From the NCBI GenBank assembly GCA_900319615.1, contig ONPE01000085.1, positions 1 to 12,213 of the forward strand: a stretch of DNA of 12,213 nucleotides, written 5' to 3'. This DNA comes from an uncultured Eubacteriales bacterium (GTDB lineage: Bacteria; Bacillota; Clostridia; Oscillospirales; Acutalibacteraceae). Shown here in pieces: positions 6,321 through 12,213 of this stretch. The translations under genes and the position numbers were made by a program. Positions within the stretch are counted from its first letter, which is position 1. Each line of letters begins with the position of its first letter. Under the pieces are notes generated by a model, which saw only the letters and a program-made list of their open reading frames with translations, had not been told where the DNA came from and searched no databases.

Positions 6321-6840
6321 CCCGCTGTGCTCTGTAAACGATAATCTCGATATCGCCGCGTTCATCATGTTCGGCGACGTAGAGGTCACCGTGAAGTCTG
6401 CCGCCGAGCTGTTAAAGTTAGCTCCCGAGCACGACATCCTTATCTCGGCAGAGGCTAAGGGCATACCGCTCTGCTACGAGATGGCGCGTCAGGGCTGCGG
6501 CGAGTATATCATCGCCCGCAAGGGAGTCAAGGTCTATATGCCCGACCCGATAAGCGTCAACGTGCGTTCGATCACGACGCTTAATCAGCAGACGCTGTTC
6601 CTCGGCAGCGACGACGTCGAGAAGATGAGGGGCAGGCGCGTACTTATCGTTGACGACGTTATCTCTACCGGTGAGAGCCTGCGCGCTGTTGAGGCTCTTG
6701 TAGAGAAATCGGGCGGTATCATCGTCGGCAAGGTCGCAGTCCTCGCAGAGGGCATTGCAGCCGACCGCGACGATATCATCTTCCTTGAGAAGCTGCCGGT
6801 TTTCCCCAAGAAGCCGTTCCCCGGATTCCCCGAGCAATAA
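6292..6840 (+). CDS. Phosphoribosyltransferase (adenine PRT-like, type I)
   Basis: This 182-residue type I phosphoribosyltransferase uses PRPP to convert a base to a nucleotide. The PRPP-binding signature VLIVDDVISTGESL (117-130, with D121, D122 and T126) is intact. The N-terminal part has ISAEAKGIPL (51-60) and EMARQ, as in APRT-like proteins. The close family is adenine-phosphoribosyltransferase-like, but base specificity is not certain. The start is unusual: the frame is closed upstream by a TGA at 6268-6270, with no other start codon between, and the ATG at 6292 has no Shine-Dalgarno sequence. That ATG overlaps the stop of the 20-codon leader frame (ATGA), so translation probably depends on reinitiation. 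Relative to the ancestral start it lacks six N-terminal residues (MVKSYK), which should leave the fold intact. Confidence 0.88.
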   Translation: MTIAGCERELPLCSVNDNLDIAAFIMFGDVEVTVKSAAELLKLAPEHDILISAEAKGIPLCYEMARQGCGEYIIARKGVKVYMPDPISVNVRSITTLNQQTLFLGSDDVEKMRGRRVLIVDDVISTGESLRAVEALVEKSGGIIVGKVAVLAEGIAADRDDIIFLEKLPVFPKKPFPGFPEQ

Positions 6841-6865
6841 TCTTCGATAACTCAGAGGTAATAAG

Positions 6866-8935
6866 ATGAAGCGATTGTTGGCACAGACAGGTATAACGTA
6901 CTTTTCTGTGCTTGCAGTCGCTTTTTATGTGTCCGTTACCGCGACGGCAATAATCGGAGCCGTCGGGCTGATAGCCGGTATCGTGCTGCTGTGTATAGAG
7001 AAGACGCGGCGCACGATATTCATACCGGCTATGGCGTTTGCCGCAGCTCTTGCCTGTATCGTGAACATCGGCTACACGTTCATATTCGTCACGCCCGTTA
7101 CGGAAAAGTACGCCTACTCGGAGCACGAGATAGAAGCTACCCTCATTGAGGAACCGTACAAGGCGTACTCCATGCATTACTATCGTCTTAGGGTGAACGA
7201 GATCGACGGGGAAGAGGCGACCTTCGATCTGCTTCTGAAGACAGGCAGGGTGCTCGACGTCGATGTGGATGATACCCTGTATTTCTCCGCGCCTGTAGAA
7301 AAGGTGCAGAACAACTACTATATCTCCAAGGTCTGTTTCCTCATGTCGGACGTATACACCCTGTCTTACGACGCGCAGGAGGCTGAGAGCCATACGCTGT
7401 ATTATCACGCGGTACGGCTGAGGAAGAAGCTGCGGATAGCCTTCGACCGTCTGCTGCCGCACGACTGCGCCTCGCTGTGCAAGGCTGTTTTCATCGGCGA
7501 CAAATACGCTCTCGATCTCGATATAAGGGACAGCTTTCGCTTTGCAGGAGCCTCATACTTCATCGTCATATCCGGTATGCACTTCGCGATTTTGTGTCTG
7601 CTGCTGTACCGCCTGCTCCGAAAAGCGAACAGATGGCTTAGATTCTTTGTGCTGATGGTGTTTATCGCGGTCTATATGGCTGTGACGGGCTTTCAGCCGT
7701 CGGTGATGCGCTCCGGCGTTATGATGGCGGTGTTCGTCTTCGGCAACACGATATACCGACAGACCTTTTCTTTGAATCACCTCGGTTTCGCCGGTTTCCT
7801 GCTGCCGGTGCTGATGTCGCCGTATGCAGCCGGCGACGTCGGGCTGATTCTCTCTTTTTACGCCACGATGTCGATACTCCTCTGGGCTGACCCGATATCC
7901 AAGAAGCTGTGCCGCACCGATGAGTTCGACAACATCATCCATGCGGATTACTCCGCATTTTTCAAACGAGGCAGCGAGCAAAAGCCGTCAGCACGGCTGA
8001 TACTCACCGATATATACAACCGTTTTGCGATGATACTCTCGGTGGGGCTTGCGGCAAATATACTTGTGTTCCCGACATCAGTGTTCATCTTCGGGGCGTT
8101 CTCGCTTGTAACGCTGTTATCCTCGGTGCTGCTGTACCCCGCGATATACTGCATCGTCGTGCTGTCGCTGTTCATGAGCGTGGTGTTCTTGATAATGCCG
8201 CTGAGGTTCATCGCGGTGATTATCTCATATCCGCTGCTGTGGCTGTGCAGATACGTGCTGTGGGTGGTCGGAGGGCTCGGCTCGCTTCCGTTCGCGTATG
8301 TAAAGGTGAATTTTCCTGCGTTCTATGTCTGGCTGTGTCTGACGATCCTGCTCGGCATTTGGGTGCTGATACCGCGCAACGGCTACAAGCGCCTGCCAAA
8401 GGCTGCCGCAATATCCGCTGTTTTGCTTGCGGCGGCGGTGGTGACGAATACGATCATCAGCGTGAGTACCCTGCGACTCGAAGTATACGACTGCGGCAAA
8501 GGTATCTGCGCCGGAGTCAACAGCGGCGGCAGGCTGTACCTTGTCAGCATGGACGCCGAAAGCCGCGAATTTTACTCTGTCCTGAATACCCTATCTTCAA
8601 AATACGGCGGAGCGCAGGTTGTACTGTGCAAAAACGAGAGGCAGGCTGAGAAGCTGAGCAATTATTCGAGCGGAGAATTTGCATTTTCCGACTATTTGCT
8701 GTATGATAGTGATGCGGATGTCGGCGGCAGGGTTATCTCATTCGCCGATAACAGCACGTTCCTGCTCGACGACGACCTCACACTGAGGGTCGTGATGAGC
8801 GGCAAGCGCGCGGTACCGCTGATCGAAGCAGGCGACAGGAGGATACTCATCATCCCTCCAAAGGCTGAGATAGCCCGAGCCTTGGCTGGACGCGGATACG
8901 GTCGTGCTATCCGAGGCGATCTACGGAGCCGATGA
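6866..8935 (+). CDS. comEC: ComEC/Rec2-type DNA uptake channel, C-terminus altered by a frameshift
   Basis: ComEC is the membrane channel that carries single-stranded DNA into the cell in natural transformation. N-terminal hydrophobic segments (about 10-75) precede a soluble OB-like region (about 85-165). The Competence domain with many membrane spans starts near 205 and contains FRFAGASYFIVISGMHFAIL (224-243) and TGFQPSVMRSGVMM (274-287). The last part (about 535 onward) resembles the metallo-beta-lactamase-like domain (RLEVYDCGKGICAGVN) but lacks the HxHxDH metal motif. The reading frame as given ends at 689 residues; the last 17 residues or so (from about 673, at 8882) are out-of-frame sequence. 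An expected C-terminus of about 59 residues continues in the next frame to 9065, giving about 732 in all. The ribosome site is AGAGGT at 6853-6858. Function in transformation is not proven for this organism. Confidence 0.9.
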   Translation: MKRLLAQTGITYFSVLAVAFYVSVTATAIIGAVGLIAGIVLLCIEKTRRTIFIPAMAFAAALACIVNIGYTFIFVTPVTEKYAYSEHEIEATLIEEPYKAYSMHYYRLRVNEIDGEEATFDLLLKTGRVLDVDVDDTLYFSAPVEKVQNNYYISKVCFLMSDVYTLSYDAQEAESHTLYYHAVRLRKKLRIAFDRLLPHDCASLCKAVFIGDKYALDLDIRDSFRFAGASYFIVISGMHFAILCLLLYRLLRKANRWLRFFVLMVFIAVYMAVTGFQPSVMRSGVMMAVFVFGNTIYRQTFSLNHLGFAGFLLPVLMSPYAAGDVGLILSFYATMSILLWADPISKKLCRTDEFDNIIHADYSAFFKRGSEQKPSARLILTDIYNRFAMILSVGLAANILVFPTSVFIFGAFSLVTLLSSVLLYPAIYCIVVLSLFMSVVFLIMPLRFIAVIISYPLLWLCRYVLWVVGGLGSLPFAYVKVNFPAFYVWLCLTILLGIWVLIPRNGYKRLPKAAAISAVLLAAAVVTNTIISVSTLRLEVYDCGKGICAGVNSGGRLYLVSMDAESREFYSVLNTLSSKYGGAQVVLCKNERQAEKLSNYSSGEFAFSDYLLYDSDADVGGRVISFADNSTFLLDDDLTLRVVMSGKRAVPLIEAGDRRILIIPPKAEIARALAGRGYGRAIRGDLRSR

Positions 8936-9065
8936 TCTTTCCGGCGCCGATCTCGTGATAAGCGATCTCCCCGACGAAGCCGAAAAGACAGCCGACGCTC
9001 TCGGCGACGGTTTCGACAACCTTTTCCTGACATATCAGGGTGATGTATATATAGATCTGAGGTAA
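8874..9065 (+). pseudogene. comEC: Displaced C-terminal end of ComEC (plus-one frame)
   Basis: This frame is open from just after a TAG at 8871-8873 to the TAA at 9063-9065. From 8886 it encodes LDADTVVLSEAIYGADDLSG and a further acidic stretch ending in LTYQGDVYIDLR, which reads like the last strand and helix pattern of a ComEC metallo-beta-lactamase-like domain. It has no ribosome site or start of its own. Removing one base near 8882-8883 (CCTTGG to CCTGG) joins it to the upstream frame as ARAWLDAD. The joined gene would stop 3 bases before holA, the tight spacing expected in this operon. It is either a real mutation or a sequence error. Confidence 0.8.
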
Positions 9066-9068
9066 GCC

Positions 9069-10115
9069 ATGTATACTGAAAGCGAGCTTAAAAAGCATTT
9101 GAACAGCGGACATTTCAGCCGTCTTTATCTTTGCTTCGGCGAAGAGAAGATGCTCGTGAAGCGCTGTGCAGAGCTGATAGAGAAAAAGGTCACCGGCGGC
9201 GAGCCGGGCGAGTTCAATTACCATGTTTTTGACAACGACAGCGATATATCGGATATATCTGTCAGCGCCGGCATGATCCCCTTCATGGGCGGCAGCAACG
9301 TCGTGCGCATAAACGATATGGATATCGACAAGCTGAGGAAGGATGATTTTGACGCGCTGATGACCGTGGTGAAAAATCTTTCCGAGGGCACCGTTATGAT
9401 TATCGCCATGCCCACCTTAGAGGGCACCTCCAAGACAGCGAAGGCTCAGTTCAAGAAGCTGATAACCTACGCCGACAAAAACGGCGTGTGTATCGAGCTC
9501 GGTCACCGCAGCGGCCTCGCCCTCGAGCGCGATATGTGCAAGTGGGCAAAGGCAGGCGGCTGTGTGATGACGGAGCTCACCGCCCACAGGCTGATCCGCT
9601 ACTCAGGCGAAGATCTCAACCGCCTGAATGCCGAGATGAAGAAGCTGACCGCATACGCCAACGGCGGCGAGATCACCCCCGAAATGGTCGACCTGCTTGT
9701 CGCCAAATCCGATGAAGCGAGCGTGTACGATCTCTTCGGCTTTATCATGGCGTCCGATACCGAAAAAGCCCTCGCCGCGCTCTCGGTGCTGTTCTACCGT
9801 CAGATCAGCGGCGTGTATATCTGCAACGTCCTCTCCGGCGCGTACCTCGACGCATACCGTGTTCGCGTAGGCAGCGAAGCCGGCAGATCGACCAAGCAGA
9901 TAGGGGACGACTTCAACTACAAGGGTCGCTCATGGGTGCTCGGAAAAGTGCAGTCGCAGATACGCCGCGTGACTACAAGCTCCCTTAGGCGCTCCTTAGA
10001 CGAGCTGCTCGCCGTGCAGACGCGCCTTGTCACCGAGACCGTTGACGAGCGCATAGAGACCGAGAAGCTCGTGTGCAAGCTGATACTGATCGCGGAGGAT
10101 CGCGCCGATGACTGA
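9069..10115 (+). CDS. holA: DNA polymerase III subunit delta
   Basis: This 348-residue protein is HolA (YqeN in Bacillus), the delta subunit of the clamp loader, which opens the beta sliding clamp during loading onto DNA. The N-terminal AAA+-like region shows the family pattern RLYLCFGEEKMLVKR (18-32), where a GEE segment replaces a functional Walker A, as usual for delta. The middle part has a typical helical region (LTAHRLIRYSGEDLNRLNAEMKKL), and the C-terminal clamp-loader domain carries the DLFGF segment. Length is standard. Its GAGGT ribosome site (9059-9063) lies within the last codons of the displaced comEC end. It overlaps the next gene by 8 bases. It is essential in most bacteria. 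Confidence 0.95.
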   Translation: MYTESELKKHLNSGHFSRLYLCFGEEKMLVKRCAELIEKKVTGGEPGEFNYHVFDNDSDISDISVSAGMIPFMGGSNVVRINDMDIDKLRKDDFDALMTVVKNLSEGTVMIIAMPTLEGTSKTAKAQFKKLITYADKNGVCIELGHRSGLALERDMCKWAKAGGCVMTELTAHRLIRYSGEDLNRLNAEMKKLTAYANGGEITPEMVDLLVAKSDEASVYDLFGFIMASDTEKALAALSVLFYRQISGVYICNVLSGAYLDAYRVRVGSEAGRSTKQIGDDFNYKGRSWVLGKVQSQIRRVTTSSLRRSLDELLAVQTRLVTETVDERIETEKLVCKLILIAEDRADD

Positions 10116-10725
10116 GAAGCTAAGGCTCCGCGAGGCCGTGATAGTCGAGGGGCGCTATGACAAGATAAAGCTCAGCGCGCTTATATCCACGCCCGTAATC
10201 GAGACCGGCGGCTTTCGCGTTTTCAGCGATAAAGAGAAGCAGGAGCTCATCCGCGCCATAGCCGAACGCCGGGGCATCTTGGTGATGACCGACGTGGATT
10301 CCGCAGGCTTCGTGATACGCAACTTTTTGCGCGGTATCGTGCCGCCCGATAAGATAAAGCACGCCTATATACCTACGGTCGAGGGTAAGGAAAGGCGCAA
10401 GGCTGAACCGTCGAAGGAGGGCGTCCTCGGGGTCGAGGGCATATCGCCCGATGCGCTGAGAGCCGCGATAATCAAAAGCGGCGCGCATATCGAAGCCGAC
10501 GACGGCGCTGTATCCTCTCAGCCTGATGCGCAGGAGATAACCAAGCTCGATTTCTTCAACTACGGCTTGACGGGCACCGATAACGCCTCCGATAACCGCA
10601 TGAGGGTGCTCGACGCTCTCGGCTTGCCGAAATACCTGACGGTGAACGCCATGCTCTCTGCGATAAACTGCCTGTTCGGTAAGGAGGAGTTCGAAGCTTT
10701 TCTTACTGAATTGAATAACACATAA
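10108..10725 (+). CDS. rnmV: Toprim protein of the ribonuclease M5 family
   Basis: This 205-residue protein resembles RNase M5, which matures the 3' and 5' ends of 5S rRNA in Firmicutes. The Toprim fold is shown by VIVEGRYDKIKL (11-22, with catalytic Glu14) and VMTDVDSAGF (59-68, with D62 and D64). The RNase M5 trademark KEGVLGVEG (103-111) follows, then a C-terminal domain with the LGLPKYLTVNAML pattern typical of these proteins. The length is slightly above the usual 180-190 residues. The ATG at 10108 overlaps holA by 8 bases and has GGAGG within GCGGAGGA upstream. It is the last gene of the operon, followed by a strong terminator. A divergent function as another Toprim RNase/primase-like protein cannot be fully excluded. 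Confidence 0.85.
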   Translation: MTEKLRLREAVIVEGRYDKIKLSALISTPVIETGGFRVFSDKEKQELIRAIAERRGILVMTDVDSAGFVIRNFLRGIVPPDKIKHAYIPTVEGKERRKAEPSKEGVLGVEGISPDALRAAIIKSGAHIEADDGAVSSQPDAQEITKLDFFNYGLTGTDNASDNRMRVLDALGLPKYLTVNAMLSAINCLFGKEEFEAFLTELNNT

Positions 10726-10727
10726 AA

Positions 10728-10767
10728 ATCCTCCGCTTGGTTTCAATCCAAACGGAGGATCATTTTT
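10728..10767 (+). terminator. Hairpin terminator, probably bidirectional
   Basis: ATCCTCCG (10728-10735) pairs perfectly with CGGAGGAT (10753-10760). TTGG (10737-10740) and CCAA (10748-10751) extend the stem above one mismatch. A TTTTT tract follows on the plus strand (10762-10766), and an AAAAA run (10724-10728) gives a U-tract on the minus strand. It therefore ends the plus-strand operon and could also stop transcripts of the convergent amylase gene. Confidence 0.88.
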
Positions 10768-10772
10768 AATAA

Positions 10773-10892
10773 GTCATTGCGAGGGGCGCGTCAGTTAAGG
10801 TTGAGATTCCTGCGTCGGAGCGTGGACACGCGTGTCCCTCCTCAGAATGACGATCGGTATACGCCCCGTGGCAATCTCAACCGATTAAATTA
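10773..10892. repeat. Tandem palindromic repeat, copy A
   Basis: This 120-bp unit begins GTCATTGCGAGGGGCGCG. It contains a perfect 14-base palindrome, GGACACGCGTGTCC (10824-10837), and an inverted pair GGTTGAGATT (10799-10808) / AATCTCAACC (10873-10882), so it can fold into a long hairpin. An inner AATGAC near 10846-10851 mirrors the initial GTCATT. It is followed directly by copy B at a period of 120 bases. No protein of its own is supported. Confidence 0.88.
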
Positions 10893-11009
10893 GTCATTGC
10901 GAGGGGCGCGTCAGTTAATGTTGAGATTCCCGCGTCGGAGCGTGGACACGCGTGTCCCTCCTCCTCGGAATGACGATCGGTATGCGCCCCGTGGCAATCT
11001 CAACCGATT
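10893..11009. repeat. Tandem palindromic repeat, copy B
   Basis: This is the second copy of the 120-bp unit. It differs from copy A by a few substitutions (for example T for G at 10919 and C for T at 10931) and an added three bases in the CCTCCTC stretch. The 14-base palindrome recurs at 10944-10957, and the long inverted pair is GTTGAGATT (10920-10928) / AATCTCAAC (10996-11004). It ends near 11009 at CCGATT. Together with copy A it fills most of the 320-base gap between the two convergent genes. Confidence 0.88.
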
Positions 11010-11019
11010 TCAACGGATG

Positions 11020-11039
11020 ATAGAATGTGATGATTCTAT
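11020..11039. other. Small AT-rich hairpin downstream of the amylase gene
   Basis: ATAGAAT (11020-11026) pairs with ATTCTAT (11033-11039) around a six-base loop, about 8 bases past the amylase stop on the minus strand. It lacks a following U-tract on the minus strand, so it is at best a weak terminator or a 3'-end stabilizing hairpin. Confidence 0.3.
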
Positions 11040-11046
11040 ACCTGTA

Positions 11047-12213
11047 TCAGCCGGAAACTATTTCACCGATAGCGTAAGGCACATCGATTCCCACAAGATA
11101 TCTCTGGATATAGGTCGCATCGATAATCGTCATCTCTCCGTCGCCGTCAACATCGGCAGCAGCCTCATTAAAGTCAGCGGGTGCACCAATACCGATCAGT
11201 ACTCGCTGAATCCACGTCGCGTCGAGGATAGATACCTCACCGTCGCCGTCCGCGTCGCCAACGATATACTCTTCGCCTGTGGATATCTCGCTGTAGATGA
11301 CCGCGATACCTGTGTAGCCTATATGACCGCTGATCTTCTTGTCTGTTACCGTGAACGTGCTGCCGGATACCTCGTCGACATAGGTGCCTACGGGAACCAT
11401 CGAGCTGCTGTTGTTGACTTCTACGTCGATATCTCCGTCGCCGGAGGATACGATCACGGCTCCGCCCTCACGCCATACGACATAGCAGCCGCCTGAGTAA
11501 GAGAACTTATCGGCTGTGCCGTTCATCGCGTTGTGGAAGCGGTTGACCGCCGCGACCTCGTTGGACATAAAGTGAGTGCTGCCCTTTTTGGCGTAGTAGA
11601 TCGACTCTTTGTTTTTCTCGGACGGTCTGGAGAAGTACAGCGCCTGAGAACCGGCTCTCGCTCCGACAAGGGCGTAGACTCTGTCGATGTCGTTCTGGTC
11701 GAAATTCTTCGTCCAGCCTTCGCTGCCGCTGTTGGAATAGGTGTCGTGGCTCTCGCCCCAGTATATCAGCTTGTCGGCGGATATGCCTTTCCTGTTCCAG
11801 TAGCCGGCTGTTTTGTATGTGGTGCCGTTCATCAGACTTCTCATCAGAGCGCTGCTGTACTCTGTATCGGTAACGCTGATAAGATCGGCATATTCCTTCA
11901 TGAGGGGGTCGTTAACCGAGTCGGCGCTGTCGCCTGCGGGCTTGCCGAGTATCTCGCCGTACTGGAAGATGTCGATGTCAGCCATCTCAGTCCAGAAGTC
12001 GCAGCCCTCGGACGGCAGGGCGATATGCTTTGCAGCGTCCCAGCGGATGCCGTCTACGCCTGCGTCCTTGAGCCTTGTTATCATGTCGGCTACCATGTCC
12101 TGGATATCCTGATGCTCGCTGTTGAGGTCGGGCATGCCGAGATCCTTTTGGGTCACCTCGTAGCGGTTGCTGTAGTCGCTTATCGAGCCTAACTTATGGT
12201 AGTACTCGCTCTT
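11047..12213 (-). CDS. GH13 alpha-amylase with C-terminal type I dockerin (5' end outside the window)
   Basis: The 388 residues visible are the C-terminal part of a secreted starch-degrading enzyme; the frame is open to the window edge, so signal peptide and early barrel are missing. GH13 motifs: MPDLN (27-31, region V), GVDGIRWDAAKH (52-63, region II, nucleophile Asp59), FQYGEIL (83-89, region III, acid Glu88) and WGESHDTY (152-159, region IV, His156 and Asp157). A beta-sandwich domain follows (about 235-312). The end is a dockerin with two calcium loops, DADGDGEVSILDAT (320-333) and DVDGDGEMTIIDAT (354-367), each followed by an IQRxLxGI helix. Dockerins bind cohesins on scaffoldins, so this amylase probably joins a multienzyme complex (cellulosome/amylosome) or a cell-surface anchor. 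It is transcribed toward the housekeeping operon. A GTG at 12154-12156 is not the true start. Confidence 0.95.
   Translation of the reverse strand, partial: KSEYYHKLGSISDYSNRYEVTQKDLGMPDLNSEHQDIQDMVADMITRLKDAGVDGIRWDAAKHIALPSEGCDFWTEMADIDIFQYGEILGKPAGDSADSVNDPLMKEYADLISVTDTEYSSALMRSLMNGTTYKTAGYWNRKGISADKLIYWGESHDTYSNSGSEGWTKNFDQNDIDRVYALVGARAGSQALYFSRPSEKNKESIYYAKKGSTHFMSNEVAAVNRFHNAMNGTADKFSYSGGCYVVWREGGAVIVSSGDGDIDVEVNNSSSMVPVGTYVDEVSGSTFTVTDKKISGHIGYTGIAVIYSEISTGEEYIVGDADGDGEVSILDATWIQRVLIGIGAPADFNEAAADVDGDGEMTIIDATYIQRYLVGIDVPYAIGEIVSG

Noticed and set aside
8871..8890. Programmed ribosomal frameshift site in comEC
   Set aside because: No slippery heptamer or clear downstream pseudoknot is visible at the shift point; a simple one-base insertion or sequence error explains it better.
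10773..11009. CRISPR array
   Set aside because: Only two units of 120 bases, identical along their whole length with no unique spacers, and no cas genes nearby.
10897..11496. Long plus-strand open frame of 199 codons
   Set aside because: It is antisense to the dockerin end of the amylase and begins inside the repeats. Its content mirrors the repeated calcium-loop codons, and it has no ribosome site.
11533..12192. Plus-strand open frame of 219 codons
   Set aside because: It is the antisense shadow of the GH13 catalytic domain, whose motifs are unmistakable on the minus strand.

Overview
The window looks like a chromosomal segment of a gut or rumen Clostridia bacterium of the Ruminococcus (Oscillospiraceae) type. 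This is inferred from Gram-positive gene sets (DUF177-rpmF, DUF512-der-plsY, an RNase M5-like Toprim protein, ComEC), strong GGAGG ribosome binding sites, and a dockerin-bearing alpha-amylase of the kind found in starch- or cellulose-degrading ruminococci. Base composition looks about half G+C by eye. No phage, transposase, CRISPR, rRNA or tRNA gene was seen.

Layout. Positions 1-870 hold a perfect-consensus housekeeping promoter, a DUF177 (YceD-like) gene, rpmF (ribosomal protein L32) and a rho-independent terminator. Positions 894-1032 are a small inverted-repeat element with no coding content. From 1086 to 5774 runs a plus-strand operon: a DUF512 PDZ/radical-SAM-like Fe-S protein, der (ribosome-assembly GTPase), plsY (glycerol-3-phosphate acyltransferase) and a D-alanyl-D-alanine carboxypeptidase with a C-terminal membrane anchor. 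A new promoter at about 5783-5811 precedes a HIT-family hydrolase gene. After it come a phosphoribosyltransferase gene whose start is rearranged by a 41-bp tandem duplication, a comEC-type gene whose C-terminus is displaced by an apparent one-base frameshift, holA (DNA polymerase III delta) and an RNase M5-like Toprim gene. That cluster ends at a strong hairpin terminator (10728-10767) that could work in both directions.

Between this terminator and the convergent gene on the right lie two tandem 120-bp copies of a palindrome-rich repeat. Its end sequence matches the element at 894-1032, so this is a dispersed family. The right edge holds the 3' part of a minus-strand GH13 alpha-amylase ending in a type I dockerin; its 5' end is outside the window.

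Most of the window is ordinary housekeeping sequence: ribosome biogenesis (DUF177, L32, Der, RNase M5-like), envelope synthesis (PlsY, DacF-like), replication (HolA) and DNA uptake (ComEC). I did not find a convincing new multi-gene system. The unusual points are two local mutations with clear mechanistic consequences (the duplicated start and the comEC frameshift), the dispersed repeat family, one copy of which may contribute a promoter element, and the dockerin amylase.
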